64,000 nucleotides of DNA from Gordonia sputi NBRC 100414. GTDB taxonomy: Bacteria; Actinomycetota; Actinomycetes; Mycobacteriales; Mycobacteriaceae. The notes beneath the pieces are model-generated. The model was given only the letters and a program-made list of their open reading frames with translations. It did no database searches and had not been told where the DNA came from. The stretch is from contig NZ_BAFC01000123.1 in the NCBI RefSeq assembly GCF_000248055.1, positions 1-64,000 on the forward strand, read 5' to 3'. Position 1 is the stretch's first letter. Each line of letters starts with the position of its first letter. A program made the position numbers and the translations under genes. Shown one piece after another: positions 25,303 to 33,439 of this stretch.

Positions 25303-27491
25303 GACTGACCGACATCCTCGCGCCTGCCGCCCCCGCAGCCCCCAAGCGACAGTTCTTCGACGACATCGCGGGTCTGCGCGGCATCGCGGTGCTCGTGGTC
25401 GTGGCGTTCCACTCGCGTATCCCGTTCATCCCCGGCGGATTCGTGGGCGTCGACATCTTCTTCGTCATCTCCGGATTCCTCATCACTCGGCAGCTCGTCA
25501 ACGAGTTCGAGCAGACAAAGACGGTGTCGTTCAAAGGGTTCTATGCTCGACGCTGCCGCCGCATCATTCCGGCGGCCTCGTTGGTGATCGTCGTTTCACT
25601 GGTGGCCGCCATCATCACGATGCCGCTGCTGAAGGTGTTCAAGCAGTCGCTCGATCTGCTCGCGGCGGCAGCGAACGTTGCCAATTGGCACTTCATCGCG
25701 CAGAACGCCGACTACCTCTCGGGTGCGATCGACGGCAGCCTCGCGACGCATTTCTGGTCGCTGTCGATCGAGGAGCAGATCTATCTCGGCTGGCCACTGG
25801 TCATCTTTGCCGCAGCTGTTGTCGTGACGAGAACCGCACTGCGCAGACGTGTTTCGGCGCGCATCTCCATTGGCGTGGTCGTCGGTGTGATCACGGTGGT
25901 CTCCCTTGTCTGGTGTATCCAGACAACCGCGGTCGACCCCGCGTACGCCTACATGGCGACCCAGACCCGTATCTGGCAGTTCGGCGTCGGTGCACTCATC
26001 GCCGTCGCGGCGCCCTGGCTCACCCGGGCTCCCGCCGCTGGTCGAGCTTGTCGAGACCACCCCGCCGCTGGTCGAGCTGCTCCCGCCGCTGGTCGAGCTG
26101 CTCCCGCCGCTGGTCGAGCTGCTCCCGCCGCTGGTCGAGCTTGTCGAGACCACCTCGCCGTCCGCATCGTGGCAGTGGTGCTCGGCTGGGCTGGTCTCGC
26201 GGGCATCGCTGCGGCGTGTGTGCTGATCGATTCGCGCACACCATATCCGGGCACCGCTGCGCTCCTGCCGACGCTCTCGGCAGCACTCGTCATCGTCTCG
26301 GGCCAACTCGCAGGTACGGGTCTGCCGCTCGTCGGTAGCCTGCTCTCACTCGCGCCGCTGAGGTTCCTCGGCAGAGTGTCGTACTCGTGGTACCTGTGGC
26401 ACTGGCCCGTGCTCGTCATCTTCGAGGCGCAGACCGGCATCCGCTCCTGGCAGATCCTGGTGGCGGTGTCTGTGGGTTCGCTTGCGATAGCGACGTTGTC
26501 GACGCTGTACTTCGAGGAACCGATCATCGCCAACGCCGAACTCCGCCGCAACGCGTCGGCGTCGATCTCTGTCGGAGTCACCGGCCTGGTCGTCGCGCTG
26601 TCGGTGGCGATGACCTCGGGCGTCCTTGTGGTGAAGGCCGCGAGTCGTGACACCGTCGCGCATGCGTCGTTGAGCTATGACGCGGTCTTCGGACAGGCGC
26701 GCTCGGCGATGAGTGGACCGGTCACACCCAACCCCTTCCAGGCATACGACGACAGGCCATCTCCCACCGAATGCCTTGTTCCGGTGGGCCAGCAGGCGCC
26801 GACCCGATCGTGCGTCTTCGGACGCGCGGGTGGCATCCCGGTGGTGCTCTTCGGTGACAGTCACGCCGAACAGTGGTCCGAGGCCATCCGCAGTATCGGT
26901 GACGCGCACGGCTGGCAGATACACCAGTTCACCAAGGCGGCGTGCCCGGCCCAAGATCTGACTCCGCGCCCGCGCCAACAGGATCCGTTCAACAAGCAGG
27001 ACTGTCTCGACTGGCGTACGTCGTCCCTCGCCGCGATCGACCAACTCCGCCCGAAGATCATCGTCGTCTCGTCGCTGTCGACCTACGTTCCCGATTACGC
27101 GTCGTCGCAGGAAGCGTGGAACCGCACGCTGGCCAGACTCCGCGCGACCGGCGCACGCCTGGTGTACATCGAGGACACTCCGTATCCGGGGTTCCAGATC
27201 GCCGACTGCATGTCCGGCGCGCTGGACAACTGGCACCGTTGCGATTTCGGGCTCGACGGCTTCACCCGCATCGAGCCCATACTCGACGCCCAGGCGCGCG
27301 GCCAAGACTCCGACATCACCTCGATCGGTGTCAATGACCTACTGTGCGAGGCCAATACGTGTTTCCCAGCCCGCAACAAGATCATGTTCTACCGCGACGA
27401 CTCGCACCTGACGAACACGGCCGCAACGGTTCTCGAGCCTGCACTCGTCAGCAGACTCGACGCGCAGCGATTCGACTACACCGCCCGCTAA
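25299..27491 (+). CDS. OafA-type membrane acyltransferase with C-terminal SGNH domain
   Basis: The N-terminal acyltransferase-3 domain has DIAGLRGIAVLVVVAFHS (catalytic His region), GGFVGVDIFFVISGFLI and ARRCRRIIPA, with about ten helices. A last helix leads to an SGNH domain with VVLFGDSHAEQW and, near the end, RDDSHLTNTAA carrying the D-x-x-H pair. Members O-acetylate or O-acylate surface glycans and peptidoglycan. The GTG at 25299 overlaps the preceding stop; the longer upstream reading is out of frame with the small gene it covers. Residues about 245-287 are an inserted repeat of PAAGRAA units derived from a genomic repeat. Confidence 0.92.
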   Translation: MRLTDILAPAAPAAPKRQFFDDIAGLRGIAVLVVVAFHSRIPFIPGGFVGVDIFFVISGFLITRQLVNEFEQTKTVSFKGFYARRCRRIIPAASLVIVVSLVAAIITMPLLKVFKQSLDLLAAAANVANWHFIAQNADYLSGAIDGSLATHFWSLSIEEQIYLGWPLVIFAAAVVVTRTALRRRVSARISIGVVVGVITVVSLVWCIQTTAVDPAYAYMATQTRIWQFGVGALIAVAAPWLTRAPAAGRACRDHPAAGRAAPAAGRAAPAAGRAAPAAGRACRDHLAVRIVAVVLGWAGLAGIAAACVLIDSRTPYPGTAALLPTLSAALVIVSGQLAGTGLPLVGSLLSLAPLRFLGRVSYSWYLWHWPVLVIFEAQTGIRSWQILVAVSVGSLAIATLSTLYFEEPIIANAELRRNASASISVGVTGLVVALSVAMTSGVLVVKAASRDTVAHASLSYDAVFGQARSAMSGPVTPNPFQAYDDRPSPTECLVPVGQQAPTRSCVFGRAGGIPVVLFGDSHAEQWSEAIRSIGDAHGWQIHQFTKAACPAQDLTPRPRQQDPFNKQDCLDWRTSSLAAIDQLRPKIIVVSSLSTYVPDYASSQEAWNRTLARLRATGARLVYIEDTPYPGFQIADCMSGALDNWHRCDFGLDGFTRIEPILDAQARGQDSDITSIGVNDLLCEANTCFPARNKIMFYRDDSHLTNTAATVLEPALVSRLDAQRFDYTAR
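26031..26157. repeat. LVELVETT-type repeat array inside the acyltransferase gene
   Basis: CCCGCCGCTGGTCGAGCT recurs in 21-base steps, flanked at both ends by the longer form GGTCGAGCTTGTCGAGACCA. The acyltransferase frame reads it as PAAGRAA units between two PAAGRACRDH units; the +1 frame reads LVELVETT. Related arrays lie in menE (60181-60314) and between pit and the LLM gene. Confidence 0.92.
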
Positions 27492-28474
27492 GTGCCCTGT
27501 AGTTTGGCAGTGGACTCGCGAAATGCGTTGAGGCTCTGCGGCGTCGAGTTGAATCGCCAGTCACGTTCTTTGTCGGTCTGGAACCATAGCGCCCCGTCGA
27601 GGCGGTCGGTGGCCTCGACGATGCCGAAGAAGCGTCGAATCCACGTTGCCTTGTCGTCGGGTGCCGCGCCGTCGGCGCTCGCGACCTCGGTGACGAGGAT
27701 CGGGCGGTCGGAGTCGAGGCGGGCCAACGTTGTGAGGCTCGTGCTGAAGAGTTCCTCGGGCCACTGCCATCGATGCCCGGCGCCCTCGCCCCAGTTGTAT
27801 CCGTCGAGACCGAGGTAGTCGACGTGGTCGTGGCCGGGGAATGCCGTCGTGAAATCGGTTGTCCCAGCAGTGCGTACGTTGGGCGCCCAGACGAAGCGGA
27901 CGTTGTCGGCGTGCGCGTCGTCGAAGATCGAATGCATGCGTAGCCACGCTGCCCGGTAGTCGTCGGCGGTGTTACCGCTGACGCCGATCGACCACGGATA
28001 CCAGGTACCGTTCATCTCCTGCGCGAAGCGCAGCAGCACAGGCTTGCCCCACGAGGTCAGGCTCGAGGCCCACTTGCGCAGTTCGCCGTCGAAAACCCCG
28101 TCGGCGATGCGCGCCAACGAAAACAGCGGCTGCACTGTGCCGGCCGTGGGGTTCCACGGTTCCAGGGTCAGCAGCGGCACTGCCCCCGACGTCGCAATCG
28201 CGTCGAGTTCTGCGGTGGGCATCGAGTCGCCGAACGACACGAATCGGTGCAGATAGTGCGGTGCGCTGCCCGCGAGTTCGGTCAGCCGCGCGATGGGTGT
28301 CGACGATGCGGCGTCGCGGGGGAGGACCTCGGGGATGAATGCGCCCCAGGTGTGTCGTGGGGGCGTCGCCTCAGGTGAAGGCCGCGGAGCGGGCGAGCAT
28401 GCCGCAAGCAGGGCTGCTCCGCCGAGCGTTGCCAGGCGCAGGGCGTCGCGTCGTCGAATGGCGTGCGCTGTCAC
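27488..28474 (-). CDS. Glycoside hydrolase family 26-like lipoprotein
   Basis: A twin-arginine-like signal (RRRDALRLATLGG) ends in a lipobox with C26 (LLAAC). The TIM-barrel domain has LLRFAQEMNGTWYPW (acid/base E153) and PILVTEVAS (nucleophile E263), the two catalytic glutamates of clan GH-A family 26, which contains beta-mannanases and related enzymes. The GTG at 28474 overlaps the stop of the upstream membrane hydrolase (GTGA). It converges on the acyltransferase with a 4-base overlap. It probably trims or modifies the polysaccharide made by the adjacent GT2 enzyme. Confidence 0.88.
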   Translation of the reverse strand: MTAHAIRRRDALRLATLGGAALLAACSPAPRPSPEATPPRHTWGAFIPEVLPRDAASSTPIARLTELAGSAPHYLHRFVSFGDSMPTAELDAIATSGAVPLLTLEPWNPTAGTVQPLFSLARIADGVFDGELRKWASSLTSWGKPVLLRFAQEMNGTWYPWSIGVSGNTADDYRAAWLRMHSIFDDAHADNVRFVWAPNVRTAGTTDFTTAFPGHDHVDYLGLDGYNWGEGAGHRWQWPEELFSTSLTTLARLDSDRPILVTEVASADGAAPDDKATWIRRFFGIVEATDRLDGALWFQTDKERDWRFNSTPQSLNAFRESTAKLQGT

Positions 28475-30705
28475 TGGGCAATTGTGAGCTGTGCGATCCA
28501 CATATCCCAGCTCGAGTCGGACGTGTACGCGGAATGTTGGTGAGTTGTGTTGGGCGGATAGTCGCCGGGCGAGGGATCGGGCAACCACACCTCGGCCATG
28601 TTGTGGTCCTGGTCGACGACGTACCTGCCGTCGATCAACCGTATGGAGACGCCTGATTCACCGATGTAGGGTTCCAGCACCCGACCTCGGGCGAGACTGG
28701 CAACGCCGTCGCCGATGTAGTCGGTGAATCTGACCAGGTTGATCCAGCGTCCGCCGAGTTCGCGTCGTAAGCGCAGGTGCGTCAGATGGCTCAGTGCTGC
28801 GGGAAACGCCCGTCCGTAGGCCCACCCGAGCTGAGAACCGTAGGTCAGCAGTGAAATCCGACGCTGCTGCTCCACGGGTAGCCGATGGGCGAGGGCGTAC
28901 ATGATCATCGTCCCCTGGCTGTGCGCCGCGAGGATCACAGTGCGGGACGGCTCCTTCTCCCAGACGTTGGCGAGGAAGCGCTGGAGATCGCGGATGGCGC
29001 GCGGCGCGTAGGCAGGAGGGACCAACGGGTGCGCTTCACGCGGCCAGAACGACGCGAGATCCCACAGCACTCCGAGTGATCGCCCACTCTTGCGTGGGCT
29101 GCGCGCCGCGTTGTACATCGCGCGTAGGAGTAGCAGGTCGATGAGTGCCAGCGCCACGATCCCGATGCCCTGCACCGGACCACTGCCGTCGACCACCCCG
29201 AGATGAAAGGAGAGTCGGTCTCCTCGTGCGAGGAGCCCCGCTGCCATGGCGCACACCGCGACGACCAGAACGCAGGCCGGGATCGTCAGTTTCGCAGTGG
29301 CGACCGCCCAGTTCAGCTTCACTCCGAACTTCGTGCTCGGCGCGAGCCCAAGGGGATCAAGTCCAACCGATTGTTGTTGTGGCACAGTCAGGAACGATCG
29401 TTCCCTGCCATTCGCGACCACGATTCCGACGAGAAACACCAGCGCGCCCAGCCCACAGACGACCACGGTGACGCCCCACATCCACGCCGTGTCTGTGTAG
29501 ACGTCGGGGAGGTAGATCTCAGAGGGCTCGCCACCGGTGTGCTCGAGGACGAACGCCACGACACGGGTGAGGCCCATTCCCATTCCCGCGCCCCACACGA
29601 CACCGATCGCGGCCACGAATGGCCCGTGTAGCCCGCGAAGCCAGGGGCCCGCCGGCCCGGTGCCGCGCCACCACCGTGAAAATCGGCGCGTGTGCTCAAA
29701 GCGGTTGCGTGGGAGCACCAAAGAGCAGAAAGTTGCTGCAATCGCCACAGCCACGAGGAGTGCGTCGGCGCCGAAGAACCACGCGATGACTGTGTCATCC
29801 GGGCGCGCGGGATCGAGGAGCGTGGCCGTGAGGACGAGGACTGCGCCGGCACCGGCGATCCACAGCGCAGCCCACCGTCCTGTGAAGACCTGAGCCCACC
29901 AGGGAGGCGTCGACGTCGCGCGGGGATCGGTACACACGGCGGTGGCAGCCGAGACAATCACCAGCACAGCGACTATGAGAGTGCGAGACACACTTGGCAG
30001 GGCGCCGGCACCCACGACGAGTGCCGCGGTGAGGATTCCGGCCACTGCGTGCGTGGTGATCAACAATGTCGCTCTGCCGTCAGACGGACGCACGAAGGAG
30101 TCTTGTGAGATCAGCGGCACGCCGCCGGTCGGGGTGTCAGTCGGGGAGAGGACATCAGTGTCGTTGTTGCCGTAGAACGCGACCACTGCGCCGACGCCGA
30201 ACAGTGCTGCCAGACTTACCAATACCCAGGTCGTGTGCCAGAAATCACCGGTGACCCGGCTGAACAGGACGCCGTCGATGAGGAACGCCAATTGCGCGAC
30301 CATGGTCGCGGTCAACGCGAGCCCGAGAAGCCGTACTGCGATCCGGGCGAGGCATACCGACGCTCTGGCGGCTGCGTTGTGTGGCGGGATCTTCGGGTAC
30401 ATCCACGCTGCGACGTTGACGAGGGCGAACGGGGCGAATAGCGCCCAAATCGCTTGTACGGCAAGGCCTGAGGTCATGTCGCCCCAGCGGTAGGCGATGC
30501 GGCGTTGCTGTTGCCTCAGATGTGCCGGCTGCTGCGGGCACGTCGTGAACGTGCCACGAAACGGGCTGGCACCGGAGTCCTTCATCGACTCCTTGTCGGT
30601 GCCGGGAACCTCGACGACACGGGAGCTGTCGAGGATCTGTTCTGGCGGCGTGCCGCTGACCCCGTGTGTCAGCAGTACGAGCGGTTTCTGCGCTCCGTCG
30701 CCCAT
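28471..30705 (-). CDS. Multi-helix membrane protein with a serine-hydrolase domain
   Basis: The 744-residue protein starts with LVLLTHGVSGTPP, like the oxyanion strand of alpha/beta hydrolases. A long membrane region of about ten helices follows, and near residue 590 the nucleophile elbow ILAAHSQGTMIMYALAHRL. The C-terminal part has GSQLGWAYGRAFP and an Asp-His-rich end (VDQDHNMAEVWL). Splitting a hydrolase fold around membrane helices is unusual but is seen in actinobacterial proteins of this type. It is coupled to the GH26 gene. A lipid- or glycan-esterase role is inferred; no specific family name is claimed. Confidence 0.75.
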   Translation of the reverse strand: MGDGAQKPLVLLTHGVSGTPPEQILDSSRVVEVPGTDKESMKDSGASPFRGTFTTCPQQPAHLRQQQRRIAYRWGDMTSGLAVQAIWALFAPFALVNVAAWMYPKIPPHNAAARASVCLARIAVRLLGLALTATMVAQLAFLIDGVLFSRVTGDFWHTTWVLVSLAALFGVGAVVAFYGNNDTDVLSPTDTPTGGVPLISQDSFVRPSDGRATLLITTHAVAGILTAALVVGAGALPSVSRTLIVAVLVIVSAATAVCTDPRATSTPPWWAQVFTGRWAALWIAGAGAVLVLTATLLDPARPDDTVIAWFFGADALLVAVAIAATFCSLVLPRNRFEHTRRFSRWWRGTGPAGPWLRGLHGPFVAAIGVVWGAGMGMGLTRVVAFVLEHTGGEPSEIYLPDVYTDTAWMWGVTVVVCGLGALVFLVGIVVANGRERSFLTVPQQQSVGLDPLGLAPSTKFGVKLNWAVATAKLTIPACVLVVAVCAMAAGLLARGDRLSFHLGVVDGSGPVQGIGIVALALIDLLLLRAMYNAARSPRKSGRSLGVLWDLASFWPREAHPLVPPAYAPRAIRDLQRFLANVWEKEPSRTVILAAHSQGTMIMYALAHRLPVEQQRRISLLTYGSQLGWAYGRAFPAALSHLTHLRLRRELGGRWINLVRFTDYIGDGVASLARGRVLEPYIGESGVSIRLIDGRYVVDQDHNMAEVWLPDPSPGDYPPNTTHQHSAYTSDSSWDMWIAQLTIAQ

Positions 30706-30792
30706 GAATCAGAATTCTTACACGCGCACGCATCGCTCGGGGTGAGTAGCGACACAGGATCTTTCCGGTTCCGGAGGGCTTAGCGTCGAAGT

Positions 30793-32175
30793 ATGTCCAC
30801 AACGAGGTCGCATTCGCAGTTCATCGCGCTCGACGCCGAGGCGCTCTGGTCGGTCATCGGAGACCCGGCGCGACTACCCGAGTGGCACAGCGGGTATCGC
30901 GAAGTGAGACTCGACGGGCCGCCCGGCATCGGCGTTTGTGGTGACTACGTGCAGGCCAATCCTTCTGTGGGAGAGCTTCATCGACGGTTGGCGCCACCAT
31001 TCACCATCGATGCGGCCGACGGAAGAGTGCTGGCGTTGACCCAGCCGGAGCCGGTTGCGGACACGCGCATCGAGTTCACACTAGTCCCTGTCGACGGTGG
31101 GACGGTGGTGACCGAGACCGTGACGACCACCGCTGCCGTGGGGGCGGTGAGCAGGTTCATCCTGTCGGGGGTGCCACAGCTGACCCAGCGCACCGACTTC
31201 GCGCGCCTTGCGCGCCTTGCCGGGCCCCCGAAGGTCGACGACGCGCTGACCGTCGTCATCGCGGGCGGCAGCGGTGCGCTCGGACAACACCTCGCTGCAG
31301 ACCTCACCTGCCGCGGTCACCGGCCTGTGATCCTGACGCGCAGCGTCGACCCCGTGTCGCCATTCGACCAACTCGTCTGGGACGGCCGGAGTGTGGGTGC
31401 GTGGGCTGATGCCCTGGCCGTCGACGGCACGGTTGCCGTGGTCAATCTCGCGGGCAAGCTCGTCGACTGTCCGCCCACTGCGCGCAACGTCGCGGCGCTG
31501 CGTGACAGCCGCGTCGACGCCACGCGTGCGTTGGTGGAGGCGTCGAAGACGCTGCATGCTCCGGTTGCACGATGGCTGCAGGCCAGCACCACCGCGATCT
31601 GGAGCGATGCGGGCGAGCAGTGGTGTGTCGAGTCGACTCCGCTACCGGTCGGGTTGCCGCAGATGACCGGCGTCGCCCAACCGTGGGAGGAGGCTGTGGC
31701 CGGTGCGAACACCGAACACCTGACCGTCCTGCGGACCTCGATCGTCCTCGACGGCCGTTCGGCGGCGATGAAGCGGCTCGTCGACATCACCCGAGCGGGG
31801 CTCGGCGGACGCGTCGGGTCGGGCAAGCAGTGGTTCAGCTGGATTCACGTCGACGACTGGTTGGCCATCGCTCGCGCGGCGCTGGGTCTCGATCCCGACG
31901 TCGAGTTGCCCGACGGTGTGGTTGTGGGGGCGTCGCCGAATCCGGTCCGCAACGTCGAGTTGATGGCGGCGCTGCGACGCGCACTGCACCGCCCGCCCGC
32001 ACCGCCCACGCCTGCGCCGATACTCAAGGTGGGTGCGGTCTTTCTCCGTACTGATCCGGCGCTCGGACTCACCGGGCGTCGCGCGCGGTCGGAGGTGCTC
32101 GCCGAGGCGGGGTTCGAGTTCAGGTTCCCCGAGCTCGACGCCGCGCTGGCGGATCTGCTCGGGCGGAGCGTGTAG
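30793..32175 (+). CDS. SRPBCC domain fused to SDR39U1-type epimerase (TIGR01777 family)
   Basis: Residues 1-150 form an SRPBCC/polyketide-cyclase-like ligand-binding domain (ALWSVIGDPARLPEWHSGY). From about 155 an NAD(P)-binding epimerase domain begins with VVIAGGSGALGQHLAADL. It continues with VNLAGKLVD and ASTTAIWSD, and ends with a DUF1731-type segment (RARSEVLAEAGFEFRFP). This fusion is widespread in Actinobacteria; the reaction is not established. It stands alone between divergent and co-directional neighbours, and a 78-bp palindrome begins four bases after its stop. Confidence 0.88.
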   Translation: MSTTRSHSQFIALDAEALWSVIGDPARLPEWHSGYREVRLDGPPGIGVCGDYVQANPSVGELHRRLAPPFTIDAADGRVLALTQPEPVADTRIEFTLVPVDGGTVVTETVTTTAAVGAVSRFILSGVPQLTQRTDFARLARLAGPPKVDDALTVVIAGGSGALGQHLAADLTCRGHRPVILTRSVDPVSPFDQLVWDGRSVGAWADALAVDGTVAVVNLAGKLVDCPPTARNVAALRDSRVDATRALVEASKTLHAPVARWLQASTTAIWSDAGEQWCVESTPLPVGLPQMTGVAQPWEEAVAGANTEHLTVLRTSIVLDGRSAAMKRLVDITRAGLGGRVGSGKQWFSWIHVDDWLAIARAALGLDPDVELPDGVVVGASPNPVRNVELMAALRRALHRPPAPPTPAPILKVGAVFLRTDPALGLTGRRARSEVLAEAGFEFRFPELDAALADLLGRSV

Positions 32176-32179
32176 CGGC

Positions 32180-32257
32180 GCGCAGATTTCTACGCGTCTG
32201 GGGCTGTCGGCATGTACCGGTACATACCGAGGCCCTGTGGCGCGTACTTTTCTGCGC
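32180..32257. repeat. 78-bp palindrome, copy 3
   Basis: Centre TGTACCGGTACA at 32213-32224, ends GCGCAGATT and TTTTCTGCGC, total 78 bases. The inner parts TACGCG and CGCGTA also pair. It starts 4 bases after the SDR39U1-like gene, so it could act as its terminator. It has the same length and conserved end and centre as copies 1 and 2, 12 kb away. Confidence 0.88.
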
Positions 32258-32390
32258 GGTGTGGCTGTCGGCTGATCGGGTGAACCTGACCCCCGCGCAC
32301 CGTCGGAAGCGGGCATAACGTGCACACTGAGGGCTCGTTTCTGAATACCTCGCTTCTCAGTACCTCGCTCCTGAACACAAGGTGGTGCCC

Positions 32391-32894
32391 GTGACCGGAC
32401 AGTATCCCTATGGGCCTGCGCCCTCGGGCTCGTCGTCGAAGATCAGTCGAAAAGCGATCATCGCCGGTGGTGTCGGGGCGTTCTTCCTGATGATCGCCAG
32501 CTGCGGAGTCGGGACGGCCATCGGTGGGAGCGACAGCCCACAGGCGGCGCCGACGGTGACCTCTACGACGACGCTGACCGAAACCAGCGCGGCGTCGAAC
32601 GAGACAGTCTGGCGCACCACCACGGTGACGGCTACGCCGACAGCGTCAACCGGGACCACGGGGACCACCACGACACAGGCGGCCGACGACGCGGACAACA
32701 CTCCGCGCGGGTTCGTCGGGACGCGTACGCAGACTGCTGTGGCACCGACCACCACCTCGGATTCGGGTGGCGGAAGCGCCTATTACGCCAGCTGCGCGGC
32801 CGCACGTGCCGCTGGTGCTGCGCCGCTGTACTCGGGACAGCCGGGCTACTCGTCGAAGCTCGATCGTGACGGCGACGGAGTTGCGTGCGAGTAG
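32391..32894 (+). CDS. Excalibur-domain membrane or secreted protein
   Basis: A 167-residue protein with a Gly/Pro/Ser tail, one N-terminal membrane helix (AIIAGGVGAFFLMIASCGVGTAI), a long Thr/Ser/Ala-rich linker and a C-terminal excalibur domain. That domain ends in LDRDGDGVACE, a calcium-binding DxDxDGxxCE motif, with a partner Cys in YYASCAAARAAGA. The GTG at 32391 follows AAGGTGGTGCCC. Excalibur domains sit on surface proteins; its function is unknown. Confidence 0.85.
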   Translation: MTGQYPYGPAPSGSSSKISRKAIIAGGVGAFFLMIASCGVGTAIGGSDSPQAAPTVTSTTTLTETSAASNETVWRTTTVTATPTASTGTTGTTTTQAADDADNTPRGFVGTRTQTAVAPTTTSDSGGGSAYYASCAAARAAGAAPLYSGQPGYSSKLDRDGDGVACE

Positions 32895-32901
32895 CTGCGC
32901 T

Positions 32902-33402
32902 TCAGCTGAAGATCAGGTTCCCGGCGATCTGCCCGGCCTGTTCGATCTGTGGCAGTTCGGATTTCGAGCCGTGGGCGACGAGGTTGCTGCCGCCGGTGCT
33001 GCGGAACACGATCCCGTTGGAGTGCGCGGTCGCGAAGAAGACCACGCCGACGACGATGAAGAGCAGCCCGACCAACACGGAGACGCCGGTCAGGCCGAGC
33101 GCCCCGCTACTCATGAGAAAAAAGAGGCCGACCAGTACCGCGATGGTGCCCCACATGATGCGTCGCGACGACGTGGTGTTGCCGGTCGAGATCTGGGAGA
33201 CGTGACGTAGCGGGATCTCACCGAGGAAGTGTCCGTGCTCGATGAAGCCGAAGATGACGTGCGGCTCGTGCACGATAACGCGGCGATTGGTGAGCGTCAC
33301 CGTCGTCTTGATGTGCTTGAGGAGCAGGCGAGGGCTGAACTGGGCGTGATACTCGACGACTTCGCCCTCGAGTAGTGGCGGCTGAGCCGCGATGGCAGTC
33401 AC
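32902..33402 (-). CDS. PH-domain-like membrane protein
   Basis: The 166-residue protein opens with a bacterial PH-like strand set (YHAQFSPRLLLKHIKTTVTLTNRRVIVHEP), followed by IPLRHVSQISTG. Two membrane helices (WGTIAVLVGLFFLMSSGAL and the following VLVGLLFIVVGVVFF) come next, then a final strand pair with GIVFRSTGG. The gene is convergent with the excalibur gene, only 7 bases apart. The role is unknown; membrane-associated scaffolding is possible. Confidence 0.75.
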   Translation of the reverse strand: MTAIAAQPPLLEGEVVEYHAQFSPRLLLKHIKTTVTLTNRRVIVHEPHVIFGFIEHGHFLGEIPLRHVSQISTGNTTSSRRIMWGTIAVLVGLFFLMSSGALGLTGVSVLVGLLFIVVGVVFFATAHSNGIVFRSTGGSNLVAHGSKSELPQIEQAGQIAGNLIFS

Positions 33403-33439
33403 GGGACAAGACCTTTCGTGTGGACTCTCGGCGGGTCGA

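Noticed and set aside
26031-26157. CRISPR-like array
   Set aside because: The units are contiguous 21-base repeats without unique spacers, lie inside a gene, and have no cas genes nearby.
25140-27491. Longer acyltransferase reading starting at 25140
   Set aside because: Its first 50 residues are Arg/His-rich shadow of the 65-residue membrane protein; the GTG at 25299 overlaps that gene's stop in a normal coupling arrangement.
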